DNA of 64,000 bases from assembly GCA_022376515.1 (NCBI GenBank), contig WTXI01000003.1:806001-870000 (forward strand), read 5' to 3'. Within the stretch, counting starts at the first letter, position 1. Each line of letters opens with the position of its first letter. The notes beneath the pieces were generated by a model, which saw nothing but the letters and a program-made list of their open reading frames with translations, did not search any database and was not told the origin of the DNA. This document shows, piece by piece, positions 35,371 through 51,455 of this stretch. The position numbers and the translations under genes are program-made. Origin of the DNA: Lactifluus volemus (Eukaryota > Basidiomycota > Agaricomycetes > Russulales > Russulaceae).

Positions 35371-38300
35371 ATAATGGACGTGAGAATGAGCAGTGCCCCT
35401 ATGTCAACACCGCCCAAGCTATCTTCATATCGTACTGTATAGCGCCTATCATACGTCTCGCAAGACTCTCTTGTCGCAACCACGACTTTATACAAGGGAT
35501 TTCCCGCAAATTTATTGATTTCTTGTGCTTCCCCTTTGCCCATTGGCCCTGTAGTTGCTCCTTCGCATTCGCATGCCCGGAACTAGTCATCGCGGCGTCT
35601 ACAGTTGCCATACTACCACCTAAAGCCACGCCCGGACAACATCTGTCTGCCCATCCGCGTTCTGCCGTCTCCTGAATCTCGATCATACCATATATCCACA
35701 GCAAAAACTCTCTTCATCGACAAAGCCTAGATGGGCTCTGGACATCCTGAGCGGCCATCGAACCCTCGAACGATGACATTTCGATTCTGCCAGTGACGTG
35801 ATTGGACATGAAGTTTCCACCTGGGCTGCGAACGTCGTTCTAGGTTCACAACAAGTTTCCGGATGACTTCCATAGCGCACCGATGGGATCAAACAGGGTC
35901 CAGCTAATGTCAGCAAGGCAGTCATCATACATCCTCTAGACGCAGCCCTCAGCGGCGTTTCATAAGGGACAATGGTCATCTTTACGATAACCACTTTAGC
36001 ACTCCGCAACTGGTGATCCACCAACCCTGAACAAGAGACGCAGCGCGATCTCAACCTCTTCTACTAAGAAAGCCACTCAATAAGCAAAATATCAAGAAAA
36101 GGGCGAGCCTCGACATTCCCTCACGTGACTGGATCGTCCTATCGTTGCAAGAATAGACAGAATGTTCACGGCATGCTTCCCGTGCTTCCCGTGTCTGCTT
36201 TCGTTTCCAAGTAATCCAACTCACGTACGGAACCTTCCATTCCTTCCGTTGACACACTCGCGCGGGCCCTTGCTTTGTATGGTAGCCAGAGAGGTTTCTT
36301 TCTTTTTGCAAATTCAGAGGTCAAGCATACGCGTGTTGCCAACAACGACGCCCATCTCCCATTCTGCAACTGTTCCCTTCCCACACCCTTCACCGCATCC
36401 CTAGAGATATGCGTAGTCCTTTTTCGCCCCTGTCGTGGGGTAGATCCCTCAATGCGCCGTAGATGGATAACCCTTTGACCTAGCACCTACATCTGTGAGA
36501 AAAATGGCAGGTTACTTAACCATTCCCTTCCGTGGTTTCCCCTAGGCCCCAGAGTGGTTACGGGTAATTATGAAAACTGTCACCTCTTGGGAGGTGCGAC
36601 CTCACCATAGCCCAGTATAGTACGGGCCTCGCGCCTATCTACAGATCAATCAGAAGAAAATAGCACAGAATCAAAGAGCACGGTTTCATCGGCCTGTGTC
36701 CTCCACAAGTGCTTCGTCGGCTTCGGATAGGCACTTGCGATAATTTGCAGTGGGCGTGCATGGCAATCTAAGGTCGCGAAGTGTGTGGATTGTTCGCGTG
36801 TATTCTGGTGCGCATGGTTGTATCTTTTTTTGTTGGTAGCTCATGCGTGGCACTGAGTGAAACATGTAAGCCATTTCTCCAGTGGGATGTGTATGTCATC
36901 GTCTATCACTAACCAGTGATTACAATTTCCACTTACCGACTCTCACCCCTTAAGTCAACGATCGCAGGACAATGCTGCATAAATAAATATTTCAGGTACC
37001 GGAGAGAGAAGTGTGCAATCACCACTGCCGAGCCTCCGCAAAGCTCTATCGTCTCTTAGAAGGGGAAGGTACTTTTACGGACTTGGCCGATAACGCCTAC
37101 CCCAACGATTGCGACAAGTATAGATTCTGCTTCTTCCACAACCAAGCTCTCTCTTGCGGACACCACCGACGTGCGTATGCGCAAGTGAGGTCGACGACCG
37201 ATCACCGATCACTCGCGAGATCTGTCTCCGTCATGATTTGACACGTGTTGGCCCCAGCCCAGTATCACCTGTACTGTTTTCAGTGCTCTATCATTTACAC
37301 TGCGCGGCGCTGCCAAGCGAGAGCGAGGGGCTATATTTCCCCATCCTCTTTTTCCTGTAAATCGCACCGAGGGACGCTCTCAACTGAGGGGGCCGACGTG
37401 AAAGCCCGAAGTCTATTCATGCGGCATCACATCTCGCGCAGAAATAGCCCTTCTTCATTCCAAGAAGAAGGGTGCCCGTAAAATCCACTCGCTTATGCAT
37501 ATTTGGTTCGGGGTCGATCACCCGTGATGCGAATTCCCTCCGACGATGAGAGGATGTTGGGAACAGATAAAGGAAGCATTGGCCACCTTGCAATCACGAC
37601 GGGAGTTGCACGCGGTGCGTACGAGTTTAAGAGCTCCTTGTGGGGGTCGACCAGTCAAGTTGCTCCACTTTCCGATGAGAAGCAGACGGGGTTCTAAGCC
37701 TATCGCAGCTTAGATCCCGGGGAAATAAAAGGAAGGATCTTACGGACCGCTGTCCGATCTGTCGGCAGACGGTGGTTCATAGCCCCGCTTGTGAGCGTTG
37801 TCGCCTCCAACTCATGCTTTCGTTTGTTCTGACACGTAGTATATACACTTACTCGGCACTCACATCGGATATGAGAAGGGATAACAACTGGGCGGTGTGA
37901 TGCAGAAACCAGCTGCAAAAAATCTCATAGAGACCCTTGCTACTTTTAGCCAGCACCTCCTATTGGAGAAAGGCCATGAATCGAAGCGTGCTGTGGAGTA
38001 GTCGTTTTGGTTTGGTGCGCCACAACGGATTCTACTGCCTGTCGGTGTTGACAAAACAAGCGGACCGTTCGCCGACGGCGGCCGACCTGACCCGACTCGG
38101 CCCTGAAAGCCGTTTCGTTTTTGTATGTGCGCGGAGTAACAAGAGCAACGTGATGCATGAAAATCACCCCGACGTGGATGTGGAGAGCGAGTCATCGTGA
38201 CCCTTACAGTACAAACTGATGACGCGTGTGATCAAGTGAGGTTACGTACTGGGCGCAAGGAGCTTCGGCGTATCATACAGTTCAAGTTGTGCGCCACCGG

Positions 38301-41300
38301 GCTTGCCGTTGTCCAGATACAGTACTACAGTATCCCATCCCATTCGCGAAGCCACGTAAGGGCGGATCAATCCCCTTAGTGGCATGTGAAACCCCACACC
38401 ATCACACACCGCACGAACCCCTCGGTGACAGAGACGCTGGCTCGGCGCCGCGGTAGCGCGAGACCAAGACAAGTGACAAGTGAGGTGACTCGGTCGGACG
38501 TCCGAAGAATCCTTGTGCGCGTGTGTGTGTGTCCGTGTGCGTGCCAGTTGTATCTCTTGAAGCGAATCTATTACTCACAAAGAACCAAAGGGAACGAAAA
38601 AACCAGGGTGCTGTCCGTTAAATTGAAGGCCCCACATTCATACATGATTATACATATGGTTCGTGTGGTTACCCGTCCCTTTGAACTTTGCGATAATTTG
38701 AGTTAGTACGAACTATCCGACTTTTTTGGTGAAGTCGGGACTTTGTTCAAACCGTACGAATAGACAACGCACACAACCGCATCACACACACATGTGCAAG
38801 TTTCTTTTGCGCGACCTGATTGTCAATTACATACAAACGCCCTTTAATATCGAGTACCCGGAGCGCCCGGAACACAGCGCATGTCCCCAGTCGTTTTCCG
38901 CTTCGATTCCATTCTCCGTTTATTGTGACAATTAAGCCTCGTGTTTCTTGCCCTGCATGTGTAACTTGTTTTTTTTCTGCCCTTTCATCGGTGTGCGGGT
39001 ACATACACATTTGGGAGTAAATTTCCTCGGTCATTTCCCATGACGATGCCAAGAAGGGGTTACTAGCATATACTGTCTCTCACTGTATGATGGGCCCTGA
39101 CGAAACGACGTGTTACCACGCGCCACTGCCACGGGTAAACCCGGGTGCAAAGGCACCTTCCGCCACGTCCTCCCTTTTAATTGACCAGACCACAAAAAAA
39201 CGTAAACGAGTAAACGCGCGCACCAAGCTTCAAAGCTTCAAGGGCTTCAGGTCCCTGTGTCATTGTAAGTATCATAATTATAAAGAAGAGCCATAAGGGG
39301 GATCAACGCACGGCCCGTGTTTAATCCACGTCTGGACGACTGAGAGGCGTAGTATATTCGGGAACACATTGTAATAAACCAGGCAAGCACTTTCTCCGCA
39401 TTCATATTTAGAAAAAAATTGATTTTAATTTCCCGCCAAACGAAAAGTGCGTGATGAGGGGGGGGGAATTTCGAAGTTCGAGTAGTTCGCTTCAAACCGC
39501 GGATCATGCCAGGTGCACCGCCACTACTAGCTGGCACATGGGAATCCGTCTACAACACAATCTAACGGTGGGGGGGGGGTTCGCAAATGGGTTGCCGGAG
39601 GTTCGTTTTCATCTTTTGAAAAAACAACGCCGATGACTCACCTAGGAAGCGCCTTCTTCGAGCGGCGCCACAATGATCATTCGTGAGGGGCATGCTCAAG
39701 CTTCCGTAGGAACTTCGATCGCAAACAGCTTTCAGCAACCAGTGGAGCCCAAAGGTCCAGTTCTATCCTCTCTCTTCGCCGTGACCGCGGGATGATCCTC
39801 TCTCTTCAGGGTGCAAGCAACAACAGCGCGAACGTTAGGCGAAGTCGGTCATGATTCCCCGCAAAAGACCGCTGAAATCGCAAGACGGCTTGCGGAAGCT
39901 GTTCGGTGCTTTCGGAACGCATTGTCAAAAATTTGAATTTTCTTTCATAATTTTTTTTTTTTTTGACGTGCCTCGTGAAGTGGCAGCCGTCGGATATATT
40001 TGTAGTAGAGCCAACTACAGGTAACCCTTATACTTGTTGTATCGCCTCAACTGAAAATAAAAATAGAAGATTTTCCTTGCCTATCCGCTCTCTCGCTTCC
40101 AATTCACCGTTTCTCCAAATGCATTTTATCAGGAGGATGCAGAAAGAAAAAAATAAAAATCGAGTGCCATACTTGATGGAGTATTGCGTCATTGGCGCCG
40201 CAGGCCTGTGGATCCTAGTTAAAAGCTCGCCGCATTGTTTCCGAGAGAGAGCAAAAGTTCGAGGGAATTTAAATTGTTCTGGGTCAGTTCGGCTTTGTTT
40301 GTTAGCGTTTGAGTGAAGGCTGGTCAAGGGCTGGGTCGAGCTCGGCTTGGGATGGGGCGAGGCGCGGCGTCGCCAATCAATCTATCCTTAGATCTGTACG
40401 CACGCACGCGTGGAAGCGGCGTTGACGTTACAGTATCAGGCACCAAAAATGACGACAGCCAAGTCGACGGCGCGGAGGACGAGCCACTGGACATCATGAC
40501 ACGTAAAACAGACGTCCACCTTGTATGGGCATGTGCGTGATAGAAGCGTTGACTGGCTGACGCACATGTTTGGCTCAACTGGGAGGGTACACAATCAAAG
40601 ATAGGTGAATTTGTGCATACATACAAGCAGGGTGTAAAAGGAGTGCATGTATCTGACAATGTCGTGCCCACACATCGTGGGGGTGTGTCCCACGGGAAAC
40701 GTTTACGAGAGGGAGCCCCAAAGTGCTGCGAAAGCGAGTTGTGGAAAGTCGCGTTTTGCCGTGACCGCCCACGCCGTTGGCCGCATAGAGGCAGCAGCCA
40801 CAGGAACTAGTTAACGGACGGACAGGTTTCAAAGTACATTCCATATTCGGTATACAAGGACAACCCCGATGCCCGGTGTTGTGTGATTTGGATCGCTTGT
40901 ATTCTACTTGTGATCTGGGGTCGTAGGAAAAGTAGTCCGTGCGCGCAGTTGCCACGTCGCTTCTCCGCGTTTTTCCCGATTAACTTGGCGCATGGAGACG
41001 GAAGAGATAACGGGGCTAGACTAGTGGGGTACAAATAAATCCAGTCAGTGGAGAGAGAGGTTAGTTAGACGTATCCGTGGCAAGAGCGGGCACGCGGGAA
41101 AAAGACATAACGCAAGTCGAGAGTCATGACATGACATGACAATTACTTACAAACGAGGACCGGGGACGAGGCCTAGACAGAGGGAGGAGCGATTATGGCG
41201 TGATGGAGGAACGGGAATACCCGCGGAAGACAGACGCGGGGGTGTGGGGAAGTAGCCGAATTGGAATTAGGGATCGGAATGACGCGAATGGCGGATGTTT

Positions 41301-41773
41301 GCTGCGTGCGTGAGATGATAAAATGACACTGGATCGGTCGGGAAAATTGATGCCGGTAATAATGAATGTACGCACGTGGTGGGGGGAGGGTAAGCTGAAA
41401 AGGTATTACCAGGCTCAAGGTTGAAAGGTAAACGCGAAAATTTTTCAGGATAAAAAAGAGCGGATCGAGTCCGAGTGGGGATGAACAAGTATTTTTGTGA
41501 TTGGAAAAAAAAAAAAGAAAAGAAAATACAGTATGTGACAGATCGTGACGGATGGAAAATACCGAAAGTAGTTTAGTGGACTGTGGGGGGAGGAGAGGAG
41601 GGGAGGAAGGGGAAAAGGGGAAAGGGTGTACTCACTGACAAGACGTGTTGAGGGGTGTGACGACAGGGTCCTGTAAACTGTAAGCGGGACATAATTGATC
41701 GAGCGAAGAAGAAGAAGAGATGGGCTTAAGCCTCGGGCAAAAAGATAATATTGCAAGGTGTAGTGTTGGCACC
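35371..41773. other. 6.4 kb without a supported gene
   Basis: No frame above about 130 codons, no consistent splice-linked series and no recognised protein motif on either strand. The stretch has many homopolymers (poly-T at 39951-39964, G runs near 39462 and 39571, a poly-A run near 41504). It separates the divergently transcribed phospholipase D and CreA-like genes and may include long regulatory regions or non-coding RNAs that cannot be seen by reading. Confidence 0.5.
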
Positions 41774-42166
41774 CCAGAATGCGCGCGGTTGCCTCGACTC
41801 GATTCATTGACGCCTGGACGCTGTGCCTTCTAGCCCCCTCATCGTCCTTCCTTTCGTTTCCAGTCCTCCCCACTAATCTCCCCGCCCGAGCTTCCTGCTC
41901 CGAAGTTTTCAGGGATCACTTATTATCAAGCTTCCCACCTCATTTGCCGAATTTCTTCTTTCTCAATTAGACTTTGTTATCCCCTCCCCTAGAGGCTCGA
42001 CCACTTCTAGATCTCTCTTACACACAACTCTCTCCACCACCCACTTTTTCCCACCCCCTTTCCCTTTTCATCACTATATTCTCTCCCACAGCGCCTTATA
42101 ACCTTATTCCATCCCTTGCCAACCACACCCAACCCCCAATTACATTTCCCCCCTCAGCAGCCTTCA
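41774..42166 (+). promoter_or_regulatory. pyrimidine-rich leader of the CreA-like gene
   Basis: The bases before ATG 42167 are strongly C/T-rich (CTCTCTCC, CCACCCCCTTTCCC). CT-rich tracts just before or around the transcription start are common in highly expressed fungal genes. No TATA box was seen. Confidence 0.4.
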
Positions 42167-44062
<1,896 letters not shown>

Positions 44063-44751
44063 TATCACGGCTCCACTCTCACACGCTCTCAGAATAAAAT
44101 GATGCCTCTCTCTCTCTCTTTTTTTTTTTTTGTACGTTCTCTTTCCCTAATGTCTCCATTCATAGAGGTTTGACATAGGTTGAACACTACATAGAGTATA
44201 GTTACGGTAAATATATGCACCAAATGCTGCACACATACATAGATATCGATATCCCCATTTGGCCAATCTGTCATCGTTACCCAGATACATCTCTGTATGA
44301 CTGCGTCCCCCTACTATGTTACCCCCCCTCTTTTCTTTCTTTTCTTGTGGAATCGATGGCTGGATGTAATCTATTTATTTCCGATCCCTCGATCGATATT
44401 AAAAAATTGTGAACCCATCAAGGAAAAAGTCCGTCCGACTTTTTGACGACCGGTTCCATTCTCTCTCCTCTTTGGCTTAATGCGATATATAGCACTTCTT
44501 ATCGTTTCCCTGAATCTAGTAAGGACGATCATCCGAGGACATTTGTACATTAACCCGCGTATATATACAACCATGACAACATGTGTGTTGGTCCTTCCTT
44601 CCTTCCTTTCTCCATTGATGGCCGATGACCGCTCCAATCACTGCCGAGCAATAGAGGGAACGAACGGTCTCTCTAATCGCGGGAATCACGATCAAGTTTT
44701 AAAAAAAAGACACATACACAGACAGAGACAAAGAGACAAAGATAGATACAT
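44063..44751. other. convergent 3' intergenic region
   Basis: Lies between the ends of the CreA-like (+) and importin (-) genes. Contains a CT repeat followed by a T run (44108-44131) and no gene. It probably holds both 3' UTRs. Confidence 0.5.
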
Positions 44752-47700
44752 TCAATTGTTCCCAGGAATTGGCGCACCTGCGCCGCCGGTCGATGCTCTT
44801 CCTGTGGCGGCGGCGGCGACGGCAGCAGCACTCGCCTCCTCCGCGATCCGCATAATTTCCATAAGGATTGTCTGCTGTTCGACCGTGAGTGCGGTCGTTG
44901 CGGCCTGATACATCGCTCGATCCTTCACTTCAAGCCCTAAATTAAATCGTCAGAGAGGGCAACAAAATGAACGAAGAGAAGACGTGAGACGTACCAGCGA
45001 GGGCTTGTTTGAATGTCACGTACGGGTTGACGGCGTCGAGGGGCGAGATGAACCCGAGTTCCTCCTCAATCTCCTCTTCGTCTGACACGTCCGAAGCGCC
45101 ACCATCTAAAACATCGTGATCTTTTCGCTCGGCGGCCTCGCGCAGACGTTGACCCTGCATTCATGAACAACCCGGTTATTTTTTGAGTGAGCGCAGAGGG
45201 AGGGAGTAAATACGCACCTCTTTGGCAAGCATCTCAATGTATGCCGAATCCTCGTCCCACACATCGCCTTCTTCTTCATTCAGGTTTAGATACCGTTGCT
45301 CGTCTTCATCGTCTTCATCGTCATCTTCGTGCAACGCATCCTGGAGCGCCTTACGAGCTGTTGAAAACGGTCAGGTACCCCGCCCTACTACTCTATGCAT
45401 GCGCATGCGGGAAAAAATCCGATCACGCACCCGCAACGGCCTTTGGCAACCCTTGGAACACTCGGATAGCTCCACCAACAATGCCCGGCCACCCATCGCG
45501 CAGCCCCGCAGGCACGGCGGAAGGGTCCATCTCGAGCAAAGCTGATAGCGCAACGATCGACAGCGTCTTGTCGTGCACGCGAGGGAGCCCACGCTCTGCA
45601 TTGACCGCCTGGAACCAACGATCGAAGAACGTACGCGCTCCACGGGGACTCTGCCCGTCCATCAGGGCAAGCGCGGCACCCGGGTTGTACAGCACCGCGT
45701 TGATGAGCACTTCGAGGTTCGCCAATTCGAACGCCTTTGTGTCTGCCTTGTCAAGGTGTTTGAATGCCGTCGCCACAATGAGCTCAAGGTGCTGTGTGTG
45801 GTTTTGCGCACGAGCCAAAAGTCAGAGGGATAGCGTATCACGACGAAGGGGCAGGCTGCTCACATCGTCGACGTGCCCACGGAGATTGAGCAGAAGTGAC
45901 TCGGCGAGCTTGCAACCATTTACGCGGTCGTTTTCGCCGAGGTGGTCGCTGGCGAGCGCCGTCGTGTAAATGTCCAACGCCTTTTGTCGGTAGTCGGGAC
46001 GGCCACGGAAGATGTCAGTGCCAAACGAGACAAAGTTGTCGAGCGAAGGGAGCATTTCTATGAAATTCCAGGTCAGCTTTCGTCCTTGCACATGCAAGGA
46101 GGGAAATCATTGCCATCTAAAAAGTCTATCGCATCCGTCCGGAACAGCTCATACGTCAGCTCAAACACAGGCCACATGTGTGGCGAAATGCTGTGAGACT
46201 TGAAGGTAAGACTATCCACCAGCTCGTACACATTATCGAACAAGTCTTTTGGGGGTCATCAATTGGTGAGCCACACTTTAGGCCTCATACTTTAACCACA
46301 TACCAAGGGCCTTGTTCTCTAGGGTGAACCTGATAATAGGGATGATGACTTCCTGCACTTGCGCGAGAATCTCCGGCGAAGAATCAATTGACGACACAAT
46401 CTGTAAAGGGTCACTATACATGTCACTTCAAGTATTTATCATCACTGACCGTACTGAGGGTCTTCGCGACACCCATCGCAGCATATGTCTTGTCATCCTC
46501 ACCTTCGGCATCCATAAATGCTTCCAAGTCATCACCCTTTGGTGCGTTCTCCTCGTTTGCAATCGCTTCCCGTACAAGGCGCATATACGACTCGCACTAT
46601 TTCCTCTTATGAAATGTTCACGGGGCGAGAAGGGAAAAATACATACGAGACGCGCAGTGAGCTGTGCCGCGACAGGGAGAAGTTCGTCCTGGAAATGCTC
46701 GACCATAGTCTCCATACTGCTATTTAGTATGTCAAGGTCTGTCTCGTCGGAAAGCTTCAGCAAATCTACACGATTGTAAGACCACGTTGGAGGATATTGA
46801 ACACATCTGGGGCGAACCTTGGACAACTTTGCCAACTTGGGGGGAGACCGCAGCCTTGACAGAGTCGTGCGAGGAGACCATCTCCGTTAGCGTGAGCGCG
46901 GCATGAACGCGCACAGGAAGCTCCCCGTCGTCTAGCCCGGTGGCTACGGCACGGAAGACCTTGCTGAGGTTCTACAGTGAACCGTTGTATCAGAGGCTCC
47001 CCACCGGTTCCAAGACAGAGAGCTGCGCACCTCGTCACTGGTCCAGGTTAGGCGGTTGCGCACTTCCGCGGCGACAACTTCGTTTGCCTATAAATTCGTC
47101 GAGCCAATAATGTCGCATCCTACCACCGAAGAAGAAAGGAAAGAAAACGCACCACGGCACGCATATATCCTTCGGGTGCAGTGAACTCTGGCAACACATG
47201 CTGCAAAGTGAAATCCTCCATCTTAAGTTTGACATCGGGATGACGCATCGCAAACGGGGCCAACGCAGAAAGCATGTTAAGCGCACCGAAGCGCTGCGGC
47301 GCGGCTGGGTGCGCATCAAGGACGGTATTGACAAAGCCGAGAATCGGAAGGAATGTCGATTTAGTGCGGCTACTGACGAGCTGGCAAAGGAAGGTCGTCG
47401 CCGCAGCCACAGGGGAGGAGTAATTCTCATATTCATCTATCGAGAAGAAAAAAAAAGATGTCAGGCGAAGATCGGCTGGCAATAAACCAAAGTGGCAAAA
47501 AAATGCACCGATTGATGTGCGAGTGTAGTCGATGGGGTCCGACTGCCACAGTTCTTGTCTGGCAGGTGTGAAAGACAGATTTGGGAAGACAAAGTTGGAA
47601 ACGAGCGACTCAAAGTGCGGCTTGAGCAGGACCCATGTGCTCTGCGGCTTCACACTACGTCTTCATGGCACCTGGATCACAAGGAATAGAAGAAGGAAAA

Positions 47701-49040
47701 GCACGAACCACTCGGTGAAAAATTGAAGAATCTGATATTGACATTTCTTAGAGAGCCACGCCTGTGCCGACACATATAATTCGATTTGATGAAGATAGAC
47801 CTTGAAGATCTCGGGCGCAAACGACGTCACAAAGTGTTGGGAAAACGCCCCGTATTCTTCCTGCAGTGGGCTGGGTAGCTGGGATGGGTTTCCATATCTA
47901 AGCAGGGAACCGGTTTGTTTCCACCAGAGACGATAAAGATAGATGATATACCTGTGGAATAGTCTGCCCAGGATTCCACAAGCCCATTTCTTTGCCTTCC
48001 ACCACTCGCTGCGCTCTCGTCCCTCTTCGTCTGCCGGAACCGCGTCATCTGGGATGCGGAGGTTCACGACCTGGAAGAGGAGCCGACCCCAAGGCACGAG
48101 GCTTTCCGCGCTCTGTTGATACAAGGATAAGTTTAGCACGATCGAGTGTTTGTACGTCTTGAGGATGAGATGCAGAATCGAGGGGATTTCCTGCCCGGCA
48201 CCGGCAGGCGGGGAATTGAGCAGATTCGTGGCGAGGGTGACGAGGATCCCAAACGTCTGTTCGACGATGCCCGTCAGAACATCGCCCTTCTGGCGGAACC
48301 TAACCAAGCCCAGCGGGAGCGGGGAGAGAGTCAGTCAAACCGACGTGCACACAAAGACCGTGTTTAAGGGTAAAAGGAGGGGGGCGGGGCTCACCGGAAG
48401 GCACGGACCATCTCGAGCACGACGACGGTACCCGCACCGACCTCATGTATGTTGCTGCTGGCCAGAAGGGCCTTGGCGCTGTCGAGCAGCTCGGGCCACT
48501 TTTCCGGGAAATCATGTGAGATGAGGGTCTTGAGGGTGCTCGCGAGCTGGACCGTGATCGCGCGGGACGGGGACGCGGCGAGCAACGGAAGGATGTTGCT
48601 CTTCAGAGCCGAGCGGTCGGTGGGCAAGATCGGCTTGTAGTCTGGACCTACACGCGCAGGCTCGGCACCGTAAGACGATGCGACGCGGTTTTTGATCCAG
48701 ACGGAAATGGCCTGGCGAGTAGCGCTGCATCACGGAGGGGCGAGGGAGTAAGTAAGCGATGTTGATGCGATTCAAACGGTAATTCTGACGTACATTTCGA
48801 CATTATCTGACGCAATTATCCGTAGGAGGGCAGGGATTACGCCTTCTTGGCCGGAAAGCTGAGAAACGAGACAAGGAGATGATTAGTTATGACGGCAGAA
48901 AACACAAAGCCACTTGACAAAATGAATGCTGCCACGCGGCGAGAGCGTACCTTGCGTACGGCAAGTTCACCGGCCTTGCGGGTGTTGGGGTTTGAATCAT
49001 AGGTGGTTGCGAAAAGTTGAGTCAAAGACTGGAGGTCCAT
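44752..49040 (-). CDS. NMD5: importin-beta-family karyopherin, importin-7/Nmd5-Sxm1 type
   Basis: Carries cargo such as ribosomal proteins and histones into the nucleus, dependent on Ran-GTP. Starts MDLQSLTQLFATTYDSN at 49040, the first HEAT repeat with the MDxxxLxxxFxxTxxxxxxxR pattern of Nmd5/importin-7. Further HEAT segments: TLKTLISHDFPEKWPELL near 48500, KWACGILGRLFHRY near 47970, HFVTSFAPEIFKVYLHQ near 47810. The C-terminus has an acidic stretch (SDVSDEEEIEEELGF) then ISPLDAVNPYVTFKQAL near 45030, as in importin-7, and ends GAPIPGNN with stop at 44754-44752. About 15 short introns. Same orientation as Arp6, 342 bp downstream of it. The exact subfamily (Nmd5 or Sxm1) is less sure than the karyopherin call. 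Confidence 0.82.
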
Positions 49041-49382
49041 CTTTGTTTATGCTGCGAAACAAATACATCACAGGGGTTTTAGCGGCGCGTAAATATCAGT
49101 GAAATGGACACTTTACGGGCTTTAGGGTCGTTTTCAAGTCGTGCAGGGTATGATGGAACGGGGTATCGAAGTCAAAGGGGAAAGAAAAAAGGATGAATGG
49201 GGCTCAAAAATTCGGGCTTTATAGTCAGCCTTTAGAGAGATGGATAAATCAAATCAACCGCGACGCGTCCAATTACGCGTGTTGTTTGTTTTATGACATG
49301 AAAGGAAAAAAAAGCCAGAATACTAAGCAATGCGACCCTGCTTCGCATTCTAATATATCCGTACAACCCTCATCCCAATCTA
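49041..49382. other. intergenic: importin promoter and ARP6 3' end
   Basis: 342 bp between two minus-strand genes. No gene and no clear TATA box seen. Confidence 0.45.
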
Positions 49383-51214
49383 CTATCTTCGCTTCATAGC
49401 CGAGACCGTCCGCGTGCGCACCTTCGCTGGCGCTGATGGTGGAGGTGTTCGACCACCCTCATCGTTTCCACCCCGTTCATAGTCCATCCCAAACTTCTTT
49501 CTACAGTAGTTGCTTCCCCCTTCGAGGTACTCCGCGCGAGTCACTGAAAGGTTAGTGAGGGCGGATGTTTTCGCTAGCGCCATTGCGCTGTGGTATGCTT
49601 CCGTTATAGCACTGAACCATCGATAATGGTTTAATACATGTCATCTAGCTAGCAAGAGACGCACACACTTTTCTGATTCGTAAATTTTAATCTCACAATC
49701 CATTGGAGCACATGGACGCAGCTCTGCCATTCTATAAGTAGCCGTGAGCGATCACACGAGGTTCGACACAGCCATCCTCTCGGGGACTCACAGACGTGAG
49801 GCAAAACCAGGAAAGTTCGTACTTCCACCGATCAGACCAATGTTTGCCCAGAACATGCCTTGTAAGTCTTCAGGGAGTAAATTGATGGACTGGACAATGG
49901 CCTCGCCCAATCCAGCCTGGTGTAACCCTAAGGGTGTAAGACGTCATTTCCAACAGGCACAGTGCTTCGCGAAGGGTGCTCGTACCTATATGCTCTGGGC
50001 AAAACATTACTTCGGGAATCGAGAAGCGTTCGTTGCCCATATAAAGAATCTGCTCGCCCTCAATAGGCAGGTTGTCACGCTGGCGTATGTATCCGTGTCG
50101 ATTCCTGGAAAAATCAGGAAGCACGTATTCCTGTACAATCGAATTTCGACTCTTATCAATCCTGAAAGTGGCGATGGGATAAGTCGAGCAGACGCGACTA
50201 GACCTGATGGGACGCGCGAACCTGCAGGCTTCGAGATCGGCAACAAATTGCGTCGAGACATAGCAACACTTCTCCTTGACGTCATTCATGATGTATGTTT
50301 CCTCCATCATGTTCCATTGCCGGAACGAGACAAGTTCCTTGAGATGATTTGTCAAGAGCTTTCCGCCAACATCTATTCTGGTATCAACTCTTAACTTTTG
50401 CATATACCAACCATCATACGACAAATTACAAACCTTTTCACGGCGGACCAAAGAACAACACCTCCCATGATTGGTACAATGTGGGTGAAGCTAAAGCCAG
50501 CGTCCACGACAAGCATGCATTCCGGTTTCGGCAATCCCGGCGCCGAGAATAGCTGACCATGTGGGATTAGTGCTGCAGCTGCACAAAACATGATCTGGAT
50601 GAATGGTGGTTGCACTCGCACCCAAACAGGACTGACGTACGCGATGTGCAAAGATACGACTGAAACTCATATTCCTCAAAGACGAACTGGTCATAAACCT
50701 CTTGAATGTTTGGGAGGTTGAAGTAGGGCTCAGTTATCAGAAGTGACGTCTCTGCAGTATCGATCTACTCGGGGGGTGAACGGGTTAAATAGATGACAAA
50801 GGGGGAGCGTGTAAACTCACGTTGAGAACATGATCTGAGAATATGCCATCCCAAATAGCCTTCTGTGCGTCCCAGTCGACAAGATAGCCCTGTTATGAGA
50901 CATGAAGTCGCTTCTGGACACGACAAAGAGACAACAGTACTCACCCTTTCAAAAGGCAACCTGAAATGTAACGACGAGAAGTCCTTACATGCATCAAACT
51001 CGTGCCCAAAGTACGTTATTTTGTCCACCTTGGATCTTACGATCGCATTGGTTATTATTCTGAGTCGTGACGGTAAGAGTTTCAGACGCAATACAGGCAT
51101 AGGGGACAAAGTAAACGGGGATCGTACCTACCTCACGTCTTTTGGTGAAGTGGTAACTCCAACTTTGATGGTCGATGCGCCATTGTCGAGAACTATGACC
51201 CGAGCACGTTTCAT
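49383..51214 (-). CDS. ARP6: actin-related protein 6 (SWR1-complex subunit)
   Basis: Arp6 is a nuclear actin-fold subunit of the SWR1 remodeller that deposits H2A.Z. Start [20 protein letters not shown] at 51214 is the actin phosphate-1 loop. Further blocks: [18 protein letters not shown] near 50520, [20 protein letters not shown] and [14 protein letters not shown] near 50330, [15 protein letters not shown] near 50110, [18 protein letters not shown] near 50030, and the last exon [21 protein letters not shown]. The [11 protein letters not shown] and YVLPDF motifs separate Arp6 from other Arps. About seven introns. It ends in a basic tail ([10 protein letters not shown]). Divergent from the gene at 51456. 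Confidence 0.88.
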
Positions 51215-51455
51215 GGCAAAAGTGTCAGATTATCGATTATGTAATACAGCTTGTCGATTCCATTTGCCTGGAGTACAGTAGCTACTAGTCATCAACCATT
51301 GTTGATGGCGCGCGTCCGAGCATCTACGTAGTGGCCTGACTATCCCCAAGTGGCTCGTAAGCCACTCCCCCGCGGACACAACCACAAAAACGACACGCAA
51401 TATAAAAAGCGGCGCTTGTCTCCATGTCCCTCCGCCCGTCACCTTACAAAGAACA
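51215..51455. promoter_or_regulatory. shared divergent promoter region
   Basis: 241 bp separate the ATG of ARP6 (-) and the ATG of the hypothetical gene (+). Such a short head-to-head gap suggests a bidirectional promoter. A TATAAAAAG-like stretch (ATATAAAAAG, about 51400-51409) points towards the plus-strand gene. Confidence 0.5.

Noticed and set aside
45187..45969. 260-codon plus-strand frame
   Set aside because: It is the antisense shadow of the importin exons, which carry the recognisable protein.
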